From Prostheceraeus crozeri (Eukaryota; Platyhelminthes; Polycladida; Euryleptidae): a stretch of DNA of 64,000 bases. The notes under the pieces were generated by a model that worked only from the letters and a program-made list of their open reading frames with translations, did no database searches and was not told where the DNA came from. A program made the position numbers and the translations under genes. Below, one piece after another: positions 46,690 through 58,700 of this stretch (positions within the stretch are counted from its first letter, which is position 1; every line of letters starts with the position of its first letter). The stretch is from contig CAJQUW010005291.1 of NCBI GenBank assembly GCA_907163375.1, positions 1-64,000 on the forward strand. The letters run 5' to 3'.

Positions 46690-48840
46690 TACAGAGCTGT
46701 ATACCATAGTTTGATAAATCTTCATCAAAGGTCGAATTTTGTTAAACTTATGAATGGACTCAATCTGAGCAATTATTTTAATTTTGTTTATCCCTTTCAC
46801 TTGTTAATGTTAATCTCACTGCTTGTGAATGAACTCTGCCCTGTTCATAACCCAACGTTTACTTCGAGGTTCTGTTCAACGATGATGTTACGTTACGCGT
46901 ACTGAAACGCCTCTGTTACAATACAGTGCAGTCAGCTCCTAATTCATTGTCTTTAGTCAGTCAGAGAGATGTAGTGGTCATATTTCTTAGAACAACACAT
47001 TGAACTTTAAGTTGATGCTAGATCTACCTAATCCATGTGCATTTTAGATGCAGTTGTCATTAGCTTTTGATATCGACATGCTCAAGGTCGAAAATGGTGC
47101 AAACTCGTATGTCCACAGCTTCGAGCACTAATTATCGGTGTGCATGTAGTCATTGTTACTATCTGATGCTGCAAAACACACGCAGAAATTCGGAGCATGG
47201 ATATCTAATTTTTGCGAAAATTGATAACATGTGCCTGTCCACAGTTTCAAATGTCACATAACCGACGTCTACATATCAATGATATCAATAGCTAGAAAGC
47301 TTCATTTTGAGACTCAGATGCGTGGATGCATCCACAGAATAATATATTGTCACATCATTGTCGTTAATCAATTTTTTGCTGAAAAAATCCAATCTTGCTG
47401 ACCACAAAATGTCATATAAACGACGCCGATGTTGTAGAGATTCTGGAATATTGAACAAGATTGTCCACTTTTGAATCATACTTACTAGTAGCTCTACTTT
47501 ATGCGTAACTAATGACAGTAGAACTTTCACTCTCGCTATTTTCATTTCGTACTAAATTGTTTGATAATAGCATGATAATGACCGACGCCATCGGTTATGT
47601 GACAGCAATTCAGTGGAAAAATATTATAGCAGGCTGACCACCTCACTGAAATATTTCAGTTATTCTAATGAATACATTCATCTTCATCTTTATTTTTAAG
47701 ATGTTTCAATTAAATTTGAGGACAGAACTCGCACACACGTAGTTTTGATGTAACACAACGTTTGCCACTAAAGCACATTGTGTAGCGAAATTAGGATGTT
47801 CATTTAATCTGCAATGATTGTGGTACTCCGGATAACGTTTTCATGCTTTCGCAATTCTCATGACTCAGAAGGCCTGTGTTCGTATGAGCTGTAAACATGT
47901 AAATTACTTGCATACGAAACATGCACCCCCACAATAAGTCTACAACACCTGTACTACTATTACTACTATATGTAGGCTTATACAATGTAAGCATGCAATA
48001 TAAAATATAATATGTAGGCACATGTAAGCTTATAATACTATAATAGTATTAACCTCAGCATGTATGTACAATAGTTTTGCTGGCATACAATATCTACAGT
48101 ACATGTAGGCCTACAATTTTGCATTATGTAATTGACATAAGAAATATTGCGAACTGTTGAGTGACTGCACACTCAAGTTTGCTTTTCCTGACCGTTGAAA
48201 TCATTTTCTCATAAAGTTTAAATACAGAATCATCAATCAGATGGCATTTTCTCTTCCATTTTCATACAGGTCTAATTTTTGTACTACGCTTTCTTATTTC
48301 ATTCTATCACCAGTTTCAGCATTAATATAGTCTTACTGAAAAGCAAATTAGCTCTAAGACTTTCAATCAATTCACTATAATACGATGCATTTAGAGCACT
48401 GTTCACAACAGGAACGACATACCCAAAAAAAGAATGATATTGAATCATTGGTATTGGACAATCGGCATGCTGGTGTATTAGGCCTATATGAATTTTTGAT
48501 GACCATCTTAAATGATGTGATAATATTTGAGCAAGGTCAGCTGTAATACTGGACTAATATCATCTCATGTAATTCATTACATAATATTGCATTGCAATTC
48601 CACGTCATTCGTTGAATGCCTACATCGTTGTCACATAATCGACGCCATGATTCTAACATGGTGATTCTTTATCGAGTCACACATAAATGCTGTGGTTCTC
48701 ACATACTTAAGATTGATCTATGATGGAAGATACATCATTTAATGTAACATTTAATGAAATCCGGGACAAAAAGTTTCTAGGACAACAATTGCATCAAAAT
48801 TAGGAGCTGTTTTGGATTTGCACACAACTGCGGATTTCAG
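46690..48840. other. Gene-free stretch, end of copy B and beyond
   Basis: 46690-46845 still matches copy A. After it, AT-rich sequence with repeated TGTAGGCCTAC and TAATACTATAATAGTATTA motifs near 47940-48120. No gene recognised. Confidence 0.45.
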
Positions 48841-48849
48841 GAAGCTGAT

Positions 48850-49330
48850 TATTCGTTCAGTCAACTGCCCACTGCAAAGCATGCGTCCAGCATAATGATA
48901 TGATCAGGTCTCAGTGTCCAAGGAATCAGATACTTGCACCTCTGTGAGAGAGCGATGAATTTAAATGAATATGTGAAGATCCTCAGGACTCGAGTCCTAT
49001 CACATCAAAATCGAAATTTCAGCGATGGTAGCAAGACGATTCAGCTCCACCACATCGTCTGAGAGACAATCCCTTAAAGGTCGCTTCCCTAACTTGGCCC
49101 TCAAAAAGTCCGGACCTTATTCCTTTGGGGATTTTGTGGCAGATTCTCAGGCGATACGTCAGCCGGCATCAAACAAGGACGAAAAGTGAGCTGCTGGTCA
49201 AGGTTATTCGTGTCTGGATGCGCGGAATTACTTCAGAGCTTAGATATTGGTTCAAAGCATGCACTGGAGGATCGCGGCAGTTTTGAAGAACAAAGGAAAA
49301 CCAACAAAATATTGACAACAAGTAAGACTA
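48850..49330 (+). pseudogene. Old Tc1/mariner transposase remnant
   Basis: Plus-strand pieces read GIRYLHLCERAMNLNEYVKI, similar to GIGYLHLCEKTVVQKEYIKI in the Tc1 element at 45263, then WPSKSPDLIPLGILWQIL (family WPxxSPDLNPIENLW) and KGKPTKY at the end. The third catalytic Glu position reads G. Several frame changes separate the pieces. It is clearly older than the element at 45263. Confidence 0.7.
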
Positions 49331-49844
49331 TCAAGTTTCGCTTGTTCTTTATTGTCATTTTGTTCCACTGCTTTACGATCCTCATTTTTGATATTCATTC
49401 AATAAGTGTGAATATAATGTCTCATGTTCAAGTACTTTGTAAGCTGTACATGTACACCGCTAAAACGAATAAAATAACAAGTAATCTTCACTGGGAGCAC
49501 CTCAATGAAAGTGTCCGTTTATATCTGATAGTTTTGATGACGAGAAGTCTGAAATGTCTTCCGGATTCAGATATAGCAAATACCAGTTTTAGCTGCTATT
49601 TTTCAGTTATTCAACTTTTTCAACGTTTCCAATTTACTCATTAATATTATTATTTATGAAATAAATTTTCTTTTTCTGATGATGGCCTGTCTTAGATATT
49701 TTCATAGATGTCTTCTTTATGTTTGCAGTGTCTATTATTATCTCTTTATTTCTAATGTACAGGAAGAATAAGCTCCCAATGCAGTCTCAGTTCACAATAC
49801 ACTCACTCCTGTAAGACAGGTCAGCATCTGCAGCTTCATTTCGT

Positions 49845-50165
49845 ACAGTTTACGATGTACAGCCTCATTATATACAGTTCACGATGTACAGCCTCATTAT
49901 ATACAGTTCACGATGTACAGCCTCATTTCGTACAGTTTACGATGTACAGTTTCATTTCGTACAGTTTACGATGTACAGTTTCATTTCGTACAGTTTACGA
50001 TGTACAGTTTCATTTCGTACAGTTTACGATGTACAGTTTCATTTCGTACAGTTTACGATGTAGTTTCATTTCGTACAGTTTACGATGTACAGTTTCATTT
50101 CGTACAGTTTACGATGTACAGTTTCATTTCGTACAGTTTACGATGTACAGTTTCATTTAAACACA
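49845..50165 (+). repeat. 29-bp tandem repeat, about 11 copies
   Basis: Unit GTACAGTTTCATTTCGTACA plus GTTTACGAT, nearly identical in the middle units, with a variant (CCTCATTATATACAGTTCACGAT) in the first three. One unit is shortened near 50060. Because 29 is not a multiple of three, it opens all frames and creates false ORFs of about 100 codons. Confidence 0.9.
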
Positions 50166-50169
50166 GTAG

Positions 50170-52610
50170 GTACTTGATACCGATAGAGGTCTTCCATTTA
50201 TTCAATCCCAATGAGCCTTTGTATTTCTAATTCTTGCCCGCTTGATAGACTCCACAAATTCATGAGAATAGAAAAGAAGGACATCACAGTTTTGAATGCA
50301 GTATATTCTCTCTCGTAAGAAAATAGAATCAGCAGTACAAAGCAGGAAAAAGAAAAATATCATTGATCCTAAAAAAGAACGTCAAAGGGAAGAGTTGCCA
50401 AAGTCTTCACAGGATGCTGCAGATTGAATTCATGACCATGTTAGTGAAGGAGGAAGTTGAGAACAACTCCAAGAAGGAGCAGAGAAGAAGAAACGAAATA
50501 TCGGAGACCGCCGTTGAAGGTGGAATCAGTTGTTGAAGCCGTTGAGATGTCAGATTCAGCATTAGATGCCATGCTGCTCGCCTGGAATGTAAACAGCAGA
50601 TGTAGAGTGATGAAGCATTTGCTCGCTTTTGATATTGACTTAACCCTTAGACTTTTTTTTGTCGGAGAAGAATTAGGGGGGGGGCATTATGCAACCCTAA
50701 GATCTTCTAAACCATTATATGATGTGGCATATCATGATAAGGCATCCAAGTTAATCTTGTTACTATAAATAGCATTTTGAAATTCAAACAATCTTTTTTT
50801 ACTAAAATTCGTGATTGCATCTAAAATAGTCGCCTGAAGATCATGAAAGTAACAGTCGAACCTATCTCAGACATACTCTGTATGGTGATGATGTCGATTT
50901 TGCATTTCAAGCGGTTCTTGTTACTATAAATGGCATTTTGAAATTAAACCAGTTATTTTTATTGAAATTCGTAATTGTAAAAGCTGATTATAATATTTGC
51001 GTGAAATTTAAGGATTTATAGCTCTATGTATCAATAATTATATCACTAAATCTTTCAAAACAACATCAGTGAATACTAGAGAAGTTTGAGAATTCGTTCA
51101 GTTATTGAATTATGAATATGTATTTATAAGTAGTGTGTATAGAACATGCGCAATTTTACATATCATGACGATGTTAAAAGTATCTGAGAATCAATTACAA
51201 TAATTGCTCGGTCATATTTCCTGAAGGGACAAACTACAGAAGTTTCAAATCAAAAGTTGAAATTCAGAGGTGAAAATCCGAAATGTCAAAAAATTGTGAT
51301 CTTCTGACTCGATGAGCTTTTCCTATTTTTCAATTCAGAAATAAATCTTTGCAATTTCAAAATTCATTGAAACTTCTATTGATCAGCATTATATCAGAGA
51401 ACTTCAAAAATATTCATGATTTTCAATTGCTAGGAATGATTTTTGATTAGCAATGTCCGGTTTATGTTGTACGGCAGGAAAGCTGCTTGCGAATGCGACG
51501 CATTCAACGAGAATATCAAAATGTAGAATCGCACATCTGTTCGGATTCATTCTTTAGGAATTCGATTTGCCTTCCTATCGGACAGACTTTTTGTAGTGAC
51601 TTTGCGACAGCAAATCGATCTCGCTTTGCGTCAACTTCGTAGGTAGCCTTTACACCGTGCAGCTATATAAGTTGGATTTTCTTGTTGTATTAGTCTGGTA
51701 ACCAGATCCTGGTTTACAAACAGCAAATGAATTACGCCTTGTAATGATGTTAACGTAGGGAACGTGACAAAACTCTCAAAAATGTGAAAGTTTCAAAAAC
51801 TCTTTTTTTTATAATGAATGAACGAGACTGCTCTACGTAATTCAGTTGAAACAGATGAAGTGTAGAACAATCAGAGACACATCAATTACATCATCAGTGT
51901 CATCAAGGGAGTTCAATAGCTGGATAACTCATGAACTGAAACTGTTTTTCAGAGCATTCTAGTTGTAAAGGTACAAAATTGTTTTGTCCGGCGGACAGTG
52001 ATACGGAGAGGAATTGCATACATAAAACGTGAACAATCCGATCGTCATCTATAGCTTGATGATAAAATACGATGCCATGTGCGTCTCCTTTCCAAATTGG
52101 TCATGTAGCTATAGAAGCCACTCAATTTTACACATATTTTGGGATTTGTGATATGTATTGATAAAGAAGGATAAAATGGATGCGGTATGTTTCTTTGCAT
52201 GTGTTGAAAAGTTGATATTACCATAGCCCTCAGAGCGCATGAGCATTACTTTGCAGTCCCTGTTCAACTTAACAGAGTGTAACAAGTACTGAACACACAG
52301 GTAAACTTCTGATCATTTTTTTTTAATTCAAAAAGTATTTTTTTGCAATGTTTAGTAGCCTATGCCTATTCCTAGGCATGGATAGAAATATTATGTAGAT
52401 GGCCATAGACTTCTTAATGTCATGGTATGGCCGACAAATAAGACGCTAAGATATCTAATATCTTCAGGATGGAGATGCATGCATAGAAATAAATAACATT
52501 CACTCGATTAAAAGTTCCTTTTCAGTTCTCTGAGCGATATCGCTTCTCTCACTGAAAAGTTGACTTTCTTCGCGACATTAATTAGTTTTAAATCATTGCT
52601 CGGAAACTAT
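50170..52610. other. Sequence downstream of the RGM-like gene, no gene supported
   Basis: A plus-strand frame at 50457-50768 contains SDSALDAMLLAW, faintly like the survival motor neuron YG-box start, but the match stops there. Otherwise AT-rich and unremarkable. Further 3' exons or the 3' UTR of the minus-strand gene may lie here. Confidence 0.35.
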
Positions 52611-52615
52611 CCGGC

Positions 52616-52759
52616 TCATTTGCCGTCACCAGAACTGCGTGGCGTCCCTCTTGGAATCAATAGCTCGGATGTAGATAAATTGTCATCGCAGCTGTAGACT
52701 TCCATAACAAATGAAATGATTTCAATGTTGTTGTGAAAGTTCGGATTCAAACGTCTGAG
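52616..52759 (-). CDS. RGM-like gene, putative last exon (F)
   Basis: Acceptor AATGCAG, in phase 0, 47 codons to a stop at 52616. Encodes LRRLNPNFHNN and VYSCDDNLST. It does not show the hydrophobic GPI tail of vertebrate RGMs, so either the protein is secreted, or the true last exons lie elsewhere. Confidence 0.45.
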   Translation of the reverse strand, partial: LRRLNPNFHNNIEIISFVMEVYSCDDNLSTSELLIPRGTPRSSGDGK

Positions 52760-55700
52760 CTGCATTATGAAAATACAAATACATATTTGATTCGTGTTCA
52801 ACACAAAACTAATTGACTGAGAAGTAGAAAGCTGATTCACTTCAATTCTTCAGGCAATGCCAAAAACGCTCTTACTGACATTTTGCGATAAGATAGCTAG
52901 GTCGTAGTACTCACACTAGAGTCTCCTGTGACAGTGCTGTCGTACGTTCCTTGATCACTGGTTGTGGATCGTTTTCGTCGTCTTCCTGAAGCAGAGCTGA
53001 CGACTGAAGAGATGTCCTTGTTGCTGGTACAGCCTTCAACAAGCATTCCACCGCCATTTTCCAGCATAGATTTCGGTAAGCGGGCAATCATTGAGTAAAC
53101 TGGAGTGCTGCCATGAACGTTGTATTTACGAACAACCAACATCATTCCACTGTTCTCATCCATCACCTGAAACAAATCATGTGAAGTGATTTTCAGAACA
53201 AACGTTAGTGAATGTTTTCATATGAGTTTCGAAAAGAAAAATAAACAAGGTTAATTCATTTCATCGATGCAGTCAAAAGGATTCAAAAGAAGCTCTGTAA
53301 GTCAAAGAAGCTTGGATGATCTTCCGGAAATCTTTGTGGGTCCCGGGGACTTGCGAGGTAGTGCTTATGATTGTGGGAGACACGCCTCAACTGTCCATGT
53401 CTCTCTGGTGTCCCTGAGACGCCAAAGTCGGCGCTAGTGAGCATGTCCCTGCTACAGAAACCAGCATGACACAGGTGCAAACAATTTGGGGTGAAGGAGA
53501 TTAAGGGGACCTTCCCACAAGAACAGCTATGTCCCTTGTTGGCTTATTAGAGTGTCCCTTATGCCTCCTTCACCCAATGCAACATTTCCTGGCTTCCAAG
53601 GGCTGCTGTTAGTTTGGTGGTGGGTGGGTTGGGTTACATTGTTGCTACTCTGAGTACCACTCTGCACCTTTGGGTTTCAACTTTATCATGACCTTGAGTA
53701 AGGTACACAACAGGAATCACTGGCGATGTAGTCATCGAATAAAACATTGCATGTATATGTGCACTGTGAACATATCTTCCACATGGAAATCGAATCATTC
53801 ATCTTCTACAAACCTGCATTTTATCACTGCTGTCTCGTGTCATGGTGATTTTGCCTTGCATACGTCCGCCTGAGTTGGTAGTTCCCGCTCCAATTTCTTT
53901 GTTGTTGTTTTGTGTGGAGGTAGGCAGAGCTCCCGTATTTCCAGATGCCATGTTGACAGCATCAACTTCGTTGAGGTTTGAGTCGCGGAATTTGACAAAT
54001 ACCTGAAAGAATGAAATCATAATGTACAATTCACGTTCATTTCTGCTTATCAGACTTTTACTTCATCAAGCATACACGAGTGGTTTGAAAAACATTTCGT
54101 TGTTTAGAACATTGAAAGAAAAAATGCTGTTTTTTCACAGTATTGGCTTTTCATACCAGAAAATATAATTCAGATGGAAGAAAATAAATATAATAAATAA
54201 CTGCAAGAATTATAAAAGCACGAAAAATGCTGACTGAAAGAAAAGCTTTTTTTGAAAACCCTATCACAATATGTAAGGCACATTTTGATTCAAGTTCCAG
54301 ATACTAAATGTGTTAATGACATGTCACAATGATCTTCTCTGGTCTATAGAAGTTGATAAAGATATTTCCTGGCGTGATCTTCTAAAGGAAAGAGCGGCAG
54401 CGCCAACATAAATGGAAGGAGATGAAAATAAAACAAATGATCTATAGGCCTAAAGGAAAATGATTTATTGACTCTACTAACATGTTGAATCATTGTAACT
54501 GCTAGTATACTGACGCGCCCAAGCAATCCAATTGCGCGGTTCCATGATCATCCCACTCTGCTGCATTTGGATGTATTAATGGTAATTTCCCGAAAGCGCT
54601 TTGCGAAGTTGACATCAGAACTCTTTTCTTTGGCAAATGAAAGATAATTTTTTCATGAAATCAAATCCAATCAATCTCTTGAAGCGCAAATTTCAGCAAG
54701 ATGTGCATTTTCTTAAAATGCCCCATTCATAAAAATTATATTAGTGATCAAAATCACAATAAAATAACAATTCTGCATTTTGATGAAGATTTTTCGTCGT
54801 AATTTCAAAACTTACATGATCAGTGTTTAAATCAAATCTGACACAGTCTTCCTGACAATTTTATCACATTTGATGTTGTTGTCTCATTTCTGGAAGGGGA
54901 ACTACAGGGAAATCATATAAGAAGTAAATTATTCTTATCCAACAAATTTATCTATGTTGAATCATTAATGTTGCTCTGTTGGTAAAAGGAGAGACTGCAA
55001 ACCAAATACTTTTGATAATGTTTATTCATAATTCAAATACATTCATAATGTTTTGATTATTTGTTGTAAGAAGTTACAAACAGGGAACCGCTAAAAAGAT
55101 GTCCGTTGATGTCAAATAAACATCATAACTTCAATGTCAAAATCATTCAATAACTGAAAAATGTTGGCTCTTTTCAGCTGAAAAGTTACAGTAAATTTTG
55201 ACTTATATTTCATTTCTTTTCGCTGTCTACAAATTTCAATGTACTTTCAACGATACTGCATTTGTATTCATCAAAATAAAAAAGAAGGAACATGCTTCGA
55301 GTATGCCAGCCAAAGTCATCGATACATAAAAGCGCAAGCAATGATACTATGTCTGCTGCTTGCATGAGCTTCTCATTAATAGTGAAGATATCTTCAATGA
55401 ATTATCCTTTGTCTTTACAGCATAAAATGAAACTTTCTGCCACCCTCTTAGCGTCGAAATTCGATCTGGTTTATCAACACGAAGTTACATCTGTGGATTA
55501 TTAGCAATCAATAATTCTATATGCTGTCATGATCCAGCGAACGGTTTGCTATTCTTGAACAAATTTTCGAATTTTCGAATTTTGCAACTTGGAAATTCTT
55601 TTCTGTTGGAATATGGTTCCAGCGTTTTAGAATGAACTGTGTAAAGAGTACTATATACCTCAACATGATATCAAATGGAAATGAGAGTAGATACACATGG

Positions 55701-58700
55701 TGTTGGAGAATAAACAGATTGCTTACAAAACTAAACCTGTCAAAGCTATGGGATGAACAGCTAACGGCTGATAAAAAAGCATACTTGAGAATTACAAAAG
55801 ACCGAATATGTCAGTATAACAGGGAAAAATGGATATCTACAGCAAAAGAGAGCCATTCTGGTCTGACGTATTTAGAACTATGCCAGTTTGAGGAAACCTT
55901 GAAATCATATCTGAATTTTGATATCGATTGCAATGATATAAATATGCTACTAAAATTTAGGACAAAAAATCATAAATTAGATTTTGTAACAGACAGTTAC
56001 AGAAACAGATTGCGATATGAAGAACGTCTTTGTGAACTTTGCAATGAATCAAAAGTGGAGACTCTATATCACTTTATGATAGAATGTCCATTGTATCAAA
56101 ATATGCGGCAACAAATTGCACCATTGTTATGTTACTGCAACACGATAGTTGAATTTCATAAATTAATGAATACCTTGACTCCAAAGCATTTAAAATCCAT
56201 CGCAAGATTTCTAAAAAAAGCCAACGAGTTACGCATGGTCATAAAAGAAAGAATTCACCACAAAGAATCTGAAATCTAAATAAGTGCTCAATTATTGATT
56301 CCTCTCCTTCCTGATCTGCTTAATTTTTTCTACTGCACTGACCGCAAGCTGTATTGGAATGTATTCAACCAATATACGAGTTTATACCTCAAAATTGTAA
56401 TATTGCTTTCCAATGTTTTTTGAAATAAACAACTTTTGTCTTTTGTCTTTTGTCTCTTGTACTCACAGATTTCAAAATGGTAGCATTTGACGAAGCAGAG
56501 TTGTAATATCCAACCTCTCCGGTGATTTCAACGTGGTCATGTTGCAGGAGTGTAATGTTGCTGTTGGCTTCAACTTCTTCACATGTAATGACACTGTCGG
56601 TTTGGTTGGATACTCGCATATGTGACAATCCGTAATATCCAACTGTTTCTCTGTTTTTATCAGATCGACTTGCATTATTGTTCATTGCTCCGCTTCTGGT
56701 GACATTGGGCAACTGGCATTCGCTGAGAAGACCTGAAAATAACAAGAAATTGTCATCGAATCGAACTGGAGGTCAGTAAGAAGCACACTGAAGCCTCATC
56801 CGTTCATCGAAGGGTAACTGGTTACCCAAAATCATGTTTTCATATAGTATCACGCTGATATAGTAATATTTAAAACGAATTTGATTCACTGTTAACCGTA
56901 TCAGGACCGGGGCCTTATCAACTTCTTTTTATGACTCCTAAAATAATTCAGATGAAAGTTCAATTTTTTGTAAAAATGTGGGCAAAATTGAGGTAATGTT
57001 TTAAAGGTGATTTTTGAAAGTACTTCTTAGAAAATTGATGCTTTTCATTTAGAATAGCAGTGATTATTGATATATTGTTTCTGCATCATATTTACATGAT
57101 ATTTATGTATGTGCAATTCAAGATTGTTGACATACATAATCATCTCATCTCCCAAAATGAGTACATGTAATATGTACATGTAAATGTAAAATGTGAATAT
57201 ATGAAGTTTTGATGTGAACCTTTATATATGAAGCCCACAGAATAATGCAAAATACGCATCACCATTCGGAAGATTGCATTCGGTATGTATCGCAACCTTG
57301 CCTTTACAGCGAATAAGTCAGTAAAACGAGACAATTGTAAACGTTCAAGTGATTCAAAAGAACGGGGGTGTCTTCTTAGGTTTATTGGCTAAAAGAATTA
57401 CTAAAAACAATATGTACAGGCCCAACGTTTCGCGTATTCACGCTTCCTAAGGGGCAAAACAGATAAGATTTAAGGCTAAAAACGTCAGTACAGCACAGGA
57501 GTTTTTAGCCTTAAATCTTATCTGTTTTGCCCCTGAGGAAGCGTGAATACGCGAAACGTTGGGTCTGTACATAGCCTATTGTTTTTAGTAATTCTTTTAG
57601 CCAATAAACCTAAGAAGACACCGCTGTTCTTTTGAATCACTTGCGACATGAAAAGTCTTCTGTATGCGGCTATCATGCTTGTAAACGTTCAAATTTCAAA
57701 TTGCAATTTATAGTAATAATATGAACATTATACTTATGACACCATATAGACATGCTTGAGTAAAAGTTTGCAAAAACACTTTAGGTGTAATGAAGAATTT
57801 TTGAAAAGTCAAAAAATATACACAGAATCAGAAAAAATGAAAAATTCAAATTTTAGATTTAAATTTTAAACATGAAGGTCTTCGAATCATGCAAAATTTG
57901 TGTATGTTAAAGTTTCGGTAAAAATTTGGGCAAAATTGAGGTAGGCTACTGTAAGGGCAGTTTTACAGGTGATTTTTGAAAGTACTTTTTAGAAAATTGA
58001 TGTTTTTCATTTAGAGTTGATTATTGATATATTGTTTCTGTATCATATTTACATAATATCTATGCATGCGCAATTCAAGATTGTAAACACACACATTCAT
58101 CTCATCTCCCAAAATGAGTACACATAATATGTTCTTGTAAATGTAAAATGTGAATATATGACGTTTGATGTGACTTTTTAGATATGAAAGCCACAGAATA
58201 ATGCTAAATTCGCATCACCATTCGGAAGATTGCATTCGGATTGCATCATAACCCTGCCTTTACAGCGAATAAGTCATTAGAACGAGGCAATTGTAAACGT
58301 TCAAATTTCAAATTGCTATTTATGGTAATAATATGAACGTAGAACATTATGCTTATGACACCATATAGATATGCTTGAGTAAAAATTTGCAGAAACACTT
58401 TAGGTGTAATGAAGAATTTTGAAGAGTAAAAAAATATACACAGAATCAGAAAAAATGAAAAATAATTGAAAATTCCAATTTAAAATTTGAATTTTAGGCA
58501 TGAAGGTCTTCGAATCATGCAAAATAGGCACTACCATTCGAAAGAAGAGACTCGAAGTATATTATAACTTTAATTTCTCCATAAAAAAAATAAAAGTTTT
58601 ATCCATCGGAACATGAAAAATTGAAGGATGCACTTTGTAACATCCCTGGTCCTACGACGCTAAAAATCGCCCGATCCTGATAGGGTTAATATGCTCGCAC

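Larger units (their letters stand above)
38378..46845. repeat. Segmental duplication, copy B
   Basis: Colinear with copy A. It retains the ancestral, empty state at the piggyBac site (TTAA 38378-38381) and at the 8.57-kb CACTA site (TG 39493-39494). It has its own additions: Tc1/mariner at 45263-46681, and 40673-42138, which A has lost. Homology fades after about 46845. Confidence 0.9.

Noticed and set aside
49855-50230. Overlapping 100-codon frames with Ser-Tyr-rich repeats
   Set aside because: A 29-bp tandem repeat reads open in all frames. No evidence of a protein.
50457-50768. SDSALDAMLLAW resembling the start of the SMN YG-box
   Set aside because: The diagnostic YMSGYHTGYY continuation is absent and no other SMN part is near. 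Likely chance.
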